Source: Streptomyces tubercidicus
GTDB taxonomy: Bacteria; Actinomycetota; Actinomycetes; Streptomycetales; Streptomycetaceae
Assembly: GCF_027497495.1 (NCBI RefSeq)
Contig: NZ_CP114205.1
Span: forward strand, 2,480,001-2,544,000
Reading direction: 5' to 3'
DNA length: 64,000 nt
Positions within the stretch are counted from its first letter, which is position 1, and the number at the start of each line of letters is the position of its first letter. The position numbers and the translations under genes are program-made. Of the stretch, positions 46,735 to 54,857 are shown in pieces. The notes beneath the pieces were generated by a model that saw only the letters and a program-made list of their open reading frames with translations, made no database searches and was not told the origin of the DNA.

Positions 46735-48831
46735 GTGACGCGCAGCGTGTACGTGACCGGTATCGACCGCGGCGACGGCCGCCAGGTCATCGAGCTGGGA
46801 GTCATGGAACTCCTCACCCGCCATGTCGACCGGGTCGGGGTGTTCCGCCCGCTGATGCACGACGACGGACCCGACCGGCTCTTCGATCTGCTGCGGGCCC
46901 GCTACCGGCTCACCCAGTCCCCCGACACCGTCTACGGCATCGGCTATACCGAGGCGGCCACCCTCCAGGCCGAGCGCGGCACCGACGAGCTGGTTTCCCG
47001 GCTCGTCGACCGCTTTCACGCCGTGGCCAGGGACTATGAGTACGTCCTGGTGCTCGGCTCGGACTACGCGGACACCAGCCTCCCCGCCGAGCTGGCGCTC
47101 AACGCCCGGCTCGCCAATGAATTCGGTGCCGCGGTGCTGCCCGTCGTCGGCGGCCAGGGCCAGGAGGCCGAGTCCGTCCGCGCCGAGGCCCGCAACGCCT
47201 ACCAGGCGTACCACTCGCTGGGCTGCGATGTCGTCGCCATGGTCGTCAACCGGGTCGCCCCCGAGCACCGCGAGGCCATCGTCGAGCGGCTCTCCGCCCG
47301 GCTCCCGGTGCCCTGCTACGCGCTCCCCGAGGACGGCTCGCTCTCCGCGCCGACCGTCGGCCAGATCGTGCACACCCTCGGCGCCGAGGTGCTGCTGGGC
47401 GACGACTCGGGACTCGCCAGGGACGCCCGGGACTTCGTCTTCGGCGGCGCCATGCTGCCGACCTTCCTCAAGGCGCTCACCCCCGGCTGCCTCGTGGTGA
47501 CCCCCGGGGACCGCGCCGACCTCGTCGTCGGCTCGCTCGCCGCGCACAGCGCCGGTGCCCCGCCGATCGCGGGGGTGCTGCTCACCCTCGACGAGCGGCC
47601 GGGACCGGACATCATGGCGCTGGCGGGCCGGCTCGCGCCCGGCACCCCGGTCGTCTCCGTACCGGGCGGCTCCTTCCCGACCGCGGGCGAGCTGTTCGCC
47701 ATCGAGGGCAAGCTCAACGCCGCCTCCCCGCGCAAGGCGGAGACCGCGCTCGGCCTCTTCGAGCGGCATGTGGACACCGTGGAGCTGACCAACCGGATCT
47801 CCGTCGCGCGCTCCGGCCGGGTCACGCCGATGATGTTCGAGCACGAGCTGATCGAGCGCTCCCGCGCCGGCCGCCGCCGCGTGGTCCTCCCCGAGGGCGG
47901 AGAGGAGCGGGTGCTGCGCGCCGCCGATGTGCTGCTGCGCCGCGATGTCTGCGATCTGACGCTGCTGGGCGAGGAGGAGTCGATCCGCAAGCGCGCCGCC
48001 GACCTGGCCATCGACCTGGCCGGCGCGCAGATCATCGACCCGCAGACCTCCGGGCTGCGCGAGCGGTTCGCCGAGCGGTACGCGGCGCTGCGCGCCCACA
48101 AGGGCGTCAGCGTCGAGCTGGCCTACGACGTGGTCGCGGATGTCTCGTACTTCGGCACGCTGATGGTCCAGGAGGGCCTGGCCGACGGCATGGTCTCCGG
48201 CGCGGTGCACTCCACCGCCGCCACCATCCGGCCCGCCTTCGAGATCATCAAGACCAAGCCGGGCGCCCAGATCGTCTCGTCGGTCTTCTTCATGTGCCTG
48301 GCCGACCGGGTGCTGGTCTACGGCGACTGCGCGGTCAACCCGGACCCGGACGCCGAGCAGCTGGCGGACATCGCCATCCAGTCGGCCGCCACCGCCGCCC
48401 AGTTCGGCGTCGAGCCGCGGATCGCGATGCTGTCGTACTCGACCGGCACCTCCGGCTCCGGAGCGGATGTCGACAAGGTCCGCAAGGCCACCGAGATCGT
48501 CCGCGAGCTGCGCCCCGATCTGCTGGTCGAGGGCCCGATCCAGTACGACGCGGCGGTGGACGCGGCGGTCGCGCAGACCAAGCTGCCGGAGTCCGATGTC
48601 GCGGGCAAGGCCACCGTGCTGATCTTCCCGGACCTGAACACCGGCAACAACACCTACAAGGCCGTGCAGCGCTCGGCCGGTGCGGTCGCCGTCGGCCCGG
48701 TGCTCCAGGGGCTGCGCAAGCCGGTCAACGACCTCTCGCGCGGCGCCTTGGTGCAGGACATCGTCAACACCGTGGCGATCACCGCCGTCCAGGCCCAGGG
48801 CGCCCGTCCCGGCGCCGCACACACCGCCTGA
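46735..48831 (+). CDS. pta: Phosphate acetyltransferase, long form
   Basis: 698 residues. It converts acetyl-CoA and phosphate to acetyl phosphate; with AckA it makes acetate and ATP. An N-terminal P-loop-like domain and a DRTGG domain (about residues 220-330, TPGDRADLVVGSLAA) have regulatory roles in long Pta enzymes. The C-terminal PTA_PTB catalytic domain starts near residue 370 (RRRVVLPEGGEERVLRAADV) and includes DGMVSGAVHSTAAT, MLSYSTGTSGSG and FPDLNTGNNTYK. GTG 46735 has CGGAGAG 7 nt upstream. ackA follows after 45 nt, in one operon. Confidence 0.95.
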   Translation: MTRSVYVTGIDRGDGRQVIELGVMELLTRHVDRVGVFRPLMHDDGPDRLFDLLRARYRLTQSPDTVYGIGYTEAATLQAERGTDELVSRLVDRFHAVARDYEYVLVLGSDYADTSLPAELALNARLANEFGAAVLPVVGGQGQEAESVRAEARNAYQAYHSLGCDVVAMVVNRVAPEHREAIVERLSARLPVPCYALPEDGSLSAPTVGQIVHTLGAEVLLGDDSGLARDARDFVFGGAMLPTFLKALTPGCLVVTPGDRADLVVGSLAAHSAGAPPIAGVLLTLDERPGPDIMALAGRLAPGTPVVSVPGGSFPTAGELFAIEGKLNAASPRKAETALGLFERHVDTVELTNRISVARSGRVTPMMFEHELIERSRAGRRRVVLPEGGEERVLRAADVLLRRDVCDLTLLGEEESIRKRAADLAIDLAGAQIIDPQTSGLRERFAERYAALRAHKGVSVELAYDVVADVSYFGTLMVQEGLADGMVSGAVHSTAATIRPAFEIIKTKPGAQIVSSVFFMCLADRVLVYGDCAVNPDPDAEQLADIAIQSAATAAQFGVEPRIAMLSYSTGTSGSGADVDKVRKATEIVRELRPDLLVEGPIQYDAAVDAAVAQTKLPESDVAGKATVLIFPDLNTGNNTYKAVQRSAGAVAVGPVLQGLRKPVNDLSRGALVQDIVNTVAITAVQAQGARPGAAHTA

Positions 48832-48876
48832 CCCAGGCCCCCCCACCCGTCTGCCCCACCCACCGGAAAGCGCTCC

Positions 48877-50088
48877 ATGACTGCCACCGCCACCCGCGTC
48901 CTCGTCCTCAACTCCGGCTCCTCGTCGGTGAAGTACCAACTGCTCGACATGCGGGACGGGGCGCGGCTCGCCGTCGGCCTGGTCGAGCGGATCGGCGAAG
49001 AGACCTCGCGCCTGGCCCACACCCCGCTGGCCACCGGCGGCGACAAGCGCGAGACCGAAGGCCCGATAGCCGACCACCAGGCCGCGCTGAAGGCCGTCGC
49101 CGCGGAGCTGTCCGCCGACGGGCTCGGCCTCGACTCCCCCGAGCTGGCCGCGATCGGGCACCGGGTGGTGCACGGCGGGCTGAAGTTCACCGAGCCGACC
49201 GTGATCGACGACGCGGTGCTCCAGGAGATCGAGCGGCTGGTGCCGGTCGCCCCGCTGCACAACCCGGCGAACCTCACCGGCATCCGGACCGCGCGGGCGC
49301 TGCGCCCCGACCTGCCGCAGGTGGCGGTCTTCGACACCGCCTTCCACACCACGATGCCGGAGTACGCGGCCCGCTACGCCATCGACGTGGAGACCGCCGA
49401 CGCGCACCGCATCCGCCGCTACGGCTTCCACGGCACCTCGCACGCCTATGTCTCCCGCAAGACCGCCGAACTGCTGGGCAAGGACCCCTCCGAGGTCAAT
49501 GTCATCGTGCTCCACCTGGGCAACGGCGCCTCCGCCTCGGCGGTGGCCGGCGGCCGCTGTGTGGACACCTCGATGGGGCTCACCCCGCTGGAGGGCCTGG
49601 TCATGGGCACCCGCTCCGGCGATATCGACCCGGCGGTGACCTTCCACCTCAAGCGGGTCGCGGGGATGTCCGAGGACGATGTCGATGTGCTGCTCAACAA
49701 GAAGAGCGGGCTGGTCGGGCTGTGCGGCGACAACGACATGCGGGAGATCCGGCGCCGGATCGACGAGGGCGATGAGCGCGCCCGGCTCGCGTTCGACATC
49801 TACATCCACCGGCTGAAGAAGTACATCGGGGCCTACACCGCGGTGCTCGGCCGGGTCGACGCGGTGGCGTTCACCGCGGGCGTCGGGGAGAACGCCGCCC
49901 CGGTGCGCGCGGCCGCCCTCGCGGGCCTGGAGGAGATGGGTCTGGCCGTGGACGCCGACCGCAACGCCGTACGGTCCGGCGAGCCCCGGCTGATCTCCCC
50001 CGAGTACGCCCGGGTCGCGGCCGCCGTCGTCCCGACCGATGAGGAACTGGAGATCGCCCAGCAGACATACGCCCTGGTCAGCGCCTAG
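48877..50088 (+). CDS. ackA: Acetate kinase
   Basis: 403 residues, the normal length. It transfers phosphate from acetyl phosphate to ADP. ASKHA-fold motifs are LVLNSGSSSVKYQLL near the N-terminus, GHRVVHGG, FDTAFH (catalytic Asp), RRYGFHGTSHAYVS, HLGNGASASAV and FTAGVGENAAPVR. It lies 45 nt downstream of pta and 61 nt upstream of pyk. The sequence shows a weak GGAAAG as ribosome-binding site, suggesting coupling to pta translation. Confidence 0.96.
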   Translation: MTATATRVLVLNSGSSSVKYQLLDMRDGARLAVGLVERIGEETSRLAHTPLATGGDKRETEGPIADHQAALKAVAAELSADGLGLDSPELAAIGHRVVHGGLKFTEPTVIDDAVLQEIERLVPVAPLHNPANLTGIRTARALRPDLPQVAVFDTAFHTTMPEYAARYAIDVETADAHRIRRYGFHGTSHAYVSRKTAELLGKDPSEVNVIVLHLGNGASASAVAGGRCVDTSMGLTPLEGLVMGTRSGDIDPAVTFHLKRVAGMSEDDVDVLLNKKSGLVGLCGDNDMREIRRRIDEGDERARLAFDIYIHRLKKYIGAYTAVLGRVDAVAFTAGVGENAAPVRAAALAGLEEMGLAVDADRNAVRSGEPRLISPEYARVAAAVVPTDEELEIAQQTYALVSA

Positions 50089-50136
50089 GACTCGGTGTTT
50101 CCACCTACCGAAATATTCCGCAGCTAAACAAACCGA

Positions 50137-50142
50137 TAGGAT
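50137..50142 (+). promoter_or_regulatory. -10 box of a probably leaderless pyk transcript
   Basis: TAGGAT lies 7 nt before the pyk ATG (50150), the standard place for a leaderless start; no Shine-Dalgarno precedes the ATG. The region 50109-50142 is unusually AT-rich for the window. A canonical -35 was not found. pyk can thus be transcribed independently of pta-ackA. Confidence 0.55.
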
Positions 50143-50149
50143 TCTGCCC

Positions 50150-51577
50150 ATGCGCCGTTCCAAAATCGTCTGCACCCTGGGCCCCGCCGTCGACTCCTTC
50201 GAGCAGCTGAAGACGCTGATCGAGGCCGGTATGAACGTGGCCCGTTTCAATATGAGCCACGGGACCCAGCCGGAGCACGAGGAGCGGTACCACCGCCTCC
50301 GCAAGGCCTCCGAGGAGACCGGCCGCGCCGTCGGTGTGCTGGCCGACCTCCAGGGCCCCAAGATCCGCCTGGAGACCTTCGCCGACGGCCCCGTGGAGCT
50401 GGTGCGGGGCGATGAGTTCGTCATCACCACCGAGGACGTGGCCGGTGACAAGACCATCTGCGGGACGACGTACAAGGGCCTGCCCGGCGATGTGTCCAAG
50501 GGCGACCCGATCCTGATCAACGACGGCAATGTCGCGCTCCAGGTCACCGAGGTCGACGGCCCGCGGGTGCGGACCATCGTCATCGAGGGCGGGGTCATCT
50601 CCGACCACAAGGGCATCAACCTGCCCGGCGCCGCGGTGAACGTCCCCGCGCTGTCCGGGAAGGACATCGAGGACCTCAAGTTCGCCCTGCGGATGGGCTG
50701 CGACATGGTCGCGCTGTCCTTCGTGCGGGACGCCAAGGACGTCCAGGACGTGCACCGCGTCATGGACGAGGTGGGCCGCCGGGTCCCGGTCATCGCCAAG
50801 GTCGAGAAGCCGCAGGCGGTCGCCAACATGCAGGAGGTCGTGATGGCCTTCGACGCCGTCATGGTCGCCCGTGGTGACCTGGCGGTGGAGTATCCGCTGG
50901 AGAAGGTCCCGATGGTGCAGAAGCGCCTGGTGGAGCTGTGCCGCAGGAACGCCAAGCCGGTGATCGTGGCGACCCAGATGATGGAGTCGATGATCACCAA
51001 CTCCCGGCCGACCCGCGCCGAGGCGTCCGATGTCGCCAACGCCATCCTCGACGGCGCCGACGCGGTGATGCTCTCCGCCGAGTCGTCGGTGGGCCAGTAC
51101 CCGATCGAGACCGTCAAGACGATGTCGAAGATCGTCGAGGCGGCCGAGGAGGAGCTGCTCTCCAAGGGCCTGCAGCCGCTGGTGCCCGGCAAGAAGCCGC
51201 GGACGCAGGGCGGTGCGGTGGCCCGCGCGGCCTGCGAGATGGCCGACTTCCTCAACGGCAAGGCCCTGGTGGCCTTCACCAAGTCCGGTGACACCGCCCG
51301 CCGGCTCTCCCGCTACCGCGCGGCCCAGCCGATCCTGGCCTTCACCACCGAGGCGTCCACCCGCAACCAGCTCACGCTGAGCTGGGGCGTCGACGCCTTC
51401 ATCGTGCCGCACGCCGACAACACCGACGCGATGGTCGACCTGGTGGACGCCGAGCTGCTCAAGCTCCAGCGCTACAGCAAGGGCGACACCATGCTCATCA
51501 CCGCCGGTTCGCCCCCCGGCGTCCCCGGCACCACCAACATGGTCCGGGTGCACCACCTCGGCGGCGAGCAGGTCTGA
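50150..51577 (+). CDS. pyk: Pyruvate kinase
   Basis: 475 residues. It converts phosphoenolpyruvate and ADP to pyruvate and ATP. Motifs are SKIVCTLGPAVDS at the N-terminus, MNVARFNMSHG (substrate Arg), LADLQGPKIRLETF, the B domain, and the signature VIAKVEKPQAVANM with catalytic Lys and metal-binding Glu. VMVARGDLAVE and VATQMMESM are further markers. The C-terminal regulatory domain is complete. It is probably leaderless from the TAGGAT box. It follows ackA in the same direction and ends at a strong terminator. Confidence 0.96.
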   Translation: MRRSKIVCTLGPAVDSFEQLKTLIEAGMNVARFNMSHGTQPEHEERYHRLRKASEETGRAVGVLADLQGPKIRLETFADGPVELVRGDEFVITTEDVAGDKTICGTTYKGLPGDVSKGDPILINDGNVALQVTEVDGPRVRTIVIEGGVISDHKGINLPGAAVNVPALSGKDIEDLKFALRMGCDMVALSFVRDAKDVQDVHRVMDEVGRRVPVIAKVEKPQAVANMQEVVMAFDAVMVARGDLAVEYPLEKVPMVQKRLVELCRRNAKPVIVATQMMESMITNSRPTRAEASDVANAILDGADAVMLSAESSVGQYPIETVKTMSKIVEAAEEELLSKGLQPLVPGKKPRTQGGAVARAACEMADFLNGKALVAFTKSGDTARRLSRYRAAQPILAFTTEASTRNQLTLSWGVDAFIVPHADNTDAMVDLVDAELLKLQRYSKGDTMLITAGSPPGVPGTTNMVRVHHLGGEQV

Positions 51578-51590
51578 CGCACCGGCGCAC

Positions 51591-51638
51591 GAAAAGGCGG
51601 TGGGCCGCCCCCTGTGGGGGGTGACCCACCGCCTTTTC
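51591..51638. terminator. Nested hairpin terminator after pyk
   Basis: Outer arms GAAAAGGCGGTGGG (51591-51604) and CCCACCGCCTTTTC (51625-51638) pair perfectly over 14 bp, and an inner CCGCCCCC/GGGGGG stem fills the loop. The outer arm ends in four T on the plus strand and its complement gives the same on the minus strand, so it can serve pyk and the convergent gene. Confidence 0.88.
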
Positions 51639-51675
51639 CGCGGCTCCCGAACGGGCCGGTGGCCCGGGGCATTCC

Positions 51676-52944
51676 TCAGGTCATGAACTGGTGCAGACCC
51701 GGGACGTGGAGGTTGCCGCCGAACTGGCCCGCCTGGTCGATCTTCACCTTGGTGAAGTACGCGAACGGGACGTTGAGCGGCGGCGGGTGCTCGGGGTCGA
51801 AGACGATCGGGATCAGCCCGAAGAGGTTGCCCTCCAGCCGCTCGGTGTACATGGTCACCTTGCCGCCGCGGATCGTGGACGTGGATCCCTGGGACGCCTG
51901 GACGTGGTACTTCTTGCCGGACGCCCGGTCGTCGACGGTCTGGTGCAGATCGCCGATGTCGACGCTGTCGGCGGTGAACTTCAGGGCCTGCTTGGTGTGA
52001 CCGTTCTGGGTCTTGACGTTGACGACGCCCTCGTAGTTCAGACCGCGCAGGGTGAGCGCGCTGGACTCCAGGTGCCAGGGGTCGTCGGGCAGGGTGGCGG
52101 GCGTCTGTTCGTCGTCGCCCTTCTGCTTGTTCTCGACGACGCAGGGGTACGCCTTCTTGCCGTCGGCGTCCTTGCCGTCGAGACCGCCGCCGGGCAGGGC
52201 GTTGTCCGCCGCGCCCACGGCGCCGTGGACGGTGTCGTTGACCGTCTTGGACCCGTCCTTGGCGGCGCCGTCCTTGAGACCGTCGACGGTGTCCTCGACC
52301 GGCTTGGTGACCTTGTCCGCGGCGGACCCGGCGTCCTTCGAGGCGGACGGCGAGGGGCTCGGGGAGGCCGTGCCGGACGCGGAGGGGCTCGGCGAGGCGG
52401 CCGTCTCCTCGTCCTTGTCGTCGTCCTTGTCCCCGCCCAGGAGGCCGCCGAGCGCATCCCCGATGCCGCCCAGGATGCCGCCGTCGTCCTTCTTGTCGTC
52501 CTCGCCCTCGGAGGCCGACGGCGACGGGGTCGCGGAGCCCGCGGGCTCATCGGGCTTCGCGGAACCGGACGGCTCGGACCCGGGCTTGTTGTCCGTGTCC
52601 TCGCCGGCCGAGGGGGACGGCGAGGCAGAGGACTCGCCGGACGGCTTGGTCTCGTCCTTGCCCTCGTCCTTGCCGTCCTTCGCACCGTCCTTCTGCTCCA
52701 CCTTGTCCGGAGCAGTGACGCACGGGCCGTCCTTGAAGGGGCTCTTGGGAGGCGCGGGCTTGGCTATCGCCATCTGTGGCGTCAGCCCCATCCCCATGAG
52801 CACGGCGGACGGCATGGCGGCGATGGCTATCGCCTTGCCCGCGGGCACATGGAACCGAGTCAGCAGGGGCTTTCTCGGCGCCGCGTGCCTGGGGCCGTTT
52901 CTCGCCCCGGCAGCTGCGCTCTCGTGCAGCTCGTCACCCGGCAC
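51676..52944 (-). CDS. Exported protein with Ser/Pro/acidic linker and conserved C-terminal domain
   Basis: 422 residues. A hydrophobic signal or anchor (AIAIAAMPSAVLMGMGL, about residues 40-56) is followed by some 200 residues of low complexity, with KDGKDEGKDET, repeated SASPSPSA blocks and GGILGGIGDALGGLLGG. A folded, beta-rich C-terminal domain of about 130 residues follows (LTLRGLNYEGVVNVKTQNG to the end). The long linker suits a protein that reaches across the cell wall. Gene order with the DUF6114 and DUF6230 genes is conserved in streptomycetes; function unknown. GTG 52944 has GGGAGG 5 nt upstream and overlaps the preceding gene by 11 bp, indicating coupling. Confidence 0.78.
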   Translation of the reverse strand: MPGDELHESAAAGARNGPRHAAPRKPLLTRFHVPAGKAIAIAAMPSAVLMGMGLTPQMAIAKPAPPKSPFKDGPCVTAPDKVEQKDGAKDGKDEGKDETKPSGESSASPSPSAGEDTDNKPGSEPSGSAKPDEPAGSATPSPSASEGEDDKKDDGGILGGIGDALGGLLGGDKDDDKDEETAASPSPSASGTASPSPSPSASKDAGSAADKVTKPVEDTVDGLKDGAAKDGSKTVNDTVHGAVGAADNALPGGGLDGKDADGKKAYPCVVENKQKGDDEQTPATLPDDPWHLESSALTLRGLNYEGVVNVKTQNGHTKQALKFTADSVDIGDLHQTVDDRASGKKYHVQASQGSTSTIRGGKVTMYTERLEGNLFGLIPIVFDPEHPPPLNVPFAYFTKVKIDQAGQFGGNLHVPGLHQFMT

Positions 52945-53500
52945 GGTGCCTCCCGTTCGTTCCGTTGGTCGGGCTCGTTCCTGACAGGTCGTCCAGTCCA
53001 TCGCCCAACCCCGGACCGCCGGCAGGCGCCGGGTGCGTGGCGACCACCGGTCCGGCGACCGTCTCGCGGCCCCGCTCCCCGTCGTCGCTCGCGCCCTGAG
53101 TGGCCTTGCCCGGCGCCCAGGAGACACCGAGCGCACCGCCGATCAGCCCCAGAAGGAAGCCGATCAGAAAGGCGCCGAAGTTCGAGACGACCAGGGAGAC
53201 CAGGGAGAGCAGAATCGCCGCCACACCCGCGAAGACACGCGAGGCGGGCTGGAACCACATGGTCAGACCGAGTACGACCAGCAGTACGCCGATGATCAGC
53301 GAGCCGGCGCCGGCGGTGGTCGCCATGCGGACGGTCAGGGAACCGATCGTGAGATTCGCGTAAGGGATGTACATGATCGGGATGCCGGCCAGCAGAGTCA
53401 GCATGCCGCCCCAGAACGGGCGGTGTCCGCGCCACTCCCGGAACGAAATCCGCTTCCGGCCGATGGTCTCGATCAGCCGTGGTCGCGTTTCGGCGCTCAT
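52934..53500 (-). CDS. DUF6114-type membrane protein
   Basis: 188 residues. An N-terminal amphipathic stretch (RKRISFREWRGHRPFWGG) is followed by about four tightly packed membrane spans between residues 30 and 135 (GGMLTLLAGIPIMYIPYA, GAGSLIIGVLLVVLGLTM, AGVAAILLSLVSLVVSNFG, LIGFLLGLIGGALGVSW). A hydrophilic, cytoplasmic tail completes it. The FREWRxxRPFWGG motif marks the DUF6114 family as I recall it. No function is known. ATG 53500 has GAGGAG upstream. It lies between the DUF6230 gene and the linker protein, and all three are probably co-transcribed. Confidence 0.82.
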   Translation of the reverse strand: MSAETRPRLIETIGRKRISFREWRGHRPFWGGMLTLLAGIPIMYIPYANLTIGSLTVRMATTAGAGSLIIGVLLVVLGLTMWFQPASRVFAGVAAILLSLVSLVVSNFGAFLIGFLLGLIGGALGVSWAPGKATQGASDDGERGRETVAGPVVATHPAPAGGPGLGDGLDDLSGTSPTNGTNGRHRAG

Positions 53501-53628
53501 GTCGTACAGCTCCTCGGGACTGGCAAATCGGTGGTTCTGTGCTGAGTGTCCTACTGAGCTACCCGCGTACGGGCACGGGGAACGGCCTGGGCCGCTACAG
53601 CTCGCCCCGCGCCCGCACGCTCAGTGCG

Positions 53629-54246
53629 TCAGTAGCACTCGCTCTTGCCCTTGGCGACGCTCATCTTGAGGCCGCTGAGCTTGAACGTGCCGGCCGTCGT
53701 GGCCCAGGCCGTCTGCTTGACGTGGGTCAGCGTGGCCGAGTCGGCCTGCTGGGCGAACGAGCCGGGGTCGGCCTTGTCGCCCTTGTGCATGCCCGGACCC
53801 TTGGTCGTCGAGCCCGCAGCAACACCGATGTCGATGTTGTTGAAGGTCGCGTCCGCGGACAGCTGGTCCAGGTCGATGTAGAGGTTCTTCGCCTCGACAG
53901 GCGTGTCACCGCCACCGGCCGACAGCTTCATCGACACATCGCCGAAGACCGGGACCGGAACGACTACCGACTGGCACAGGTTCTTGATCTTGGCGTTCGA
54001 GAACCCCGAGACCGCCACCGGGACCTGCTTGCCGCCCTTCTGGGCGTCAATGGCTCCGTACTGAACGAATCCGGTGCCGTCCAGGCGGTCGGTAGCGACC
54101 TTGAACTGCTGGCCGGACACACTGAACGATGCCGCGAGCGCACCCTGCGAGAGGGCGACACCGATCGCGGCGGTCGCCGCGACGCTCGGCACCATGACGA
54201 CGGCGAACCGCTTCCATCTGGTCCCGCCACGAGCCAGGGACTCCAT
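53629..54246 (-). CDS. DUF6230-type secreted protein (often mislabelled cholesterol esterase)
   Basis: 205 residues. Twin hydrophobic N-terminus (WKRFAVVMVPSVAATAAIGVALSQGALA) gives a signal peptide or anchor; the mature part is beta-rich. It has LVGTGFVQYGAI-like and GFSNAKIKNLCQSVVVP segments with Cys residues in NLCQS and at the very end (KSECY), likely forming a disulfide. No lipase GxSxG or other catalytic motif is visible, so the cholesterol-esterase name seen in databases is not supported by the sequence. ATG 54246 has a perfect AAGGAGG 6 nt upstream, implying high expression. First gene of the three-gene set. Confidence 0.82.
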   Translation of the reverse strand: MESLARGGTRWKRFAVVMVPSVAATAAIGVALSQGALAASFSVSGQQFKVATDRLDGTGFVQYGAIDAQKGGKQVPVAVSGFSNAKIKNLCQSVVVPVPVFGDVSMKLSAGGGDTPVEAKNLYIDLDQLSADATFNNIDIGVAAGSTTKGPGMHKGDKADPGSFAQQADSATLTHVKQTAWATTAGTFKLSGLKMSVAKGKSECY

Positions 54247-54603
54247 GACTTTCCTCCTTCTCGGACGTACATCTCCGGTACCTGCCGCCCGAGTTGGGCC
54301 GGCGCTACCTGGGATGGGAGAAGTGCTACGTCCTCGGGAAGGAGAGCGCCTGTCTCGGAGGCACATCGTGTTCCGAACACCGGCGATCACCCCCGAGCGA
54401 CAACCACTGGCCACGCTCTCGCGCAACCTCCTGGACAGGCCCTGCCGGGTGGGGCAGAGACCCCCCTGTCCACGGTCGGCGCCACTGCCGCCGACCACTC
54501 GGTGGGGACCCAAGTACCCCGCGACACCGGCCGGATGCCGGGCTGCGGGAATGGACCGAGCGTGGCCGATCGTGGTCCATTCACGGCCGCCGCACAAGGG
54601 GCT

Positions 54604-54621
54604 CGTTACTTGCGGGTAACG
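54604..54621. promoter_or_regulatory. Inverted repeat CGTTAC-N6-GTAACG
   Basis: Perfect 6-bp arms around TTGCGG, about 360 bp upstream of the DUF6230 start. It shares the TTACTTG core with the palindrome at 54736-54748. Candidate operator for the DUF6230 operon. Confidence 0.4.
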
Positions 54622-54735
54622 GCACGATAAACACGCCGACACCGGGCGAGATCAACTGGACACACACCGTCGTCACTAACAGCGAGAGGACATACGGCAA
54701 TTGCGGACACAGTGCCGCAAGAGGGCCGCTCAGAC

Positions 54736-54748
54736 TTACTTGAAGTAA
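54736..54748. promoter_or_regulatory. Perfect palindrome TTACTT-G-AAGTAA
   Basis: A 13-bp palindrome with a single central base, immediately beside the thioredoxin terminator hairpin. Related to the repeat at 54604-54621, suggesting one regulator may bind both sites. Confidence 0.4.
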
Positions 54749-54749
54749 C

Positions 54750-54789
54750 AGCGGCCACGTTTACCAAGTTTTGGTAAAACGTGGCCGCT
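54750..54789 (-). terminator. Large hairpin downstream of the thioredoxin gene
   Basis: Arms 54750-54767 and 54771-54789 pair over 18 bp with one bulged base and a 3-nt loop (AGCGGCCACGTTT... / ...AAACGTGGCCGCT). It lies 69 nt after the thioredoxin stop on the minus strand, so is best read as its terminator. Confidence 0.75.
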
Positions 54790-54857
54790 ACTCCGTTTGT
54801 TTGGTCAACTCGCGGAGGCCGTACTGGTCACAACCGGGCGAGTCAGCAGACAGCGGG

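Larger units (their letters stand above)
54247..54857. other. Long intergenic region with several palindromes
   Basis: 611 bp without a supported gene. It is the upstream region of the DUF6230 gene on one side and the end of the thioredoxin gene on the other, and is more AT-rich from 54600 onward. It contains two inverted repeats of related sequence (54604-54621 and 54736-54748) and a large hairpin (54750-54789). Confidence 0.55.
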
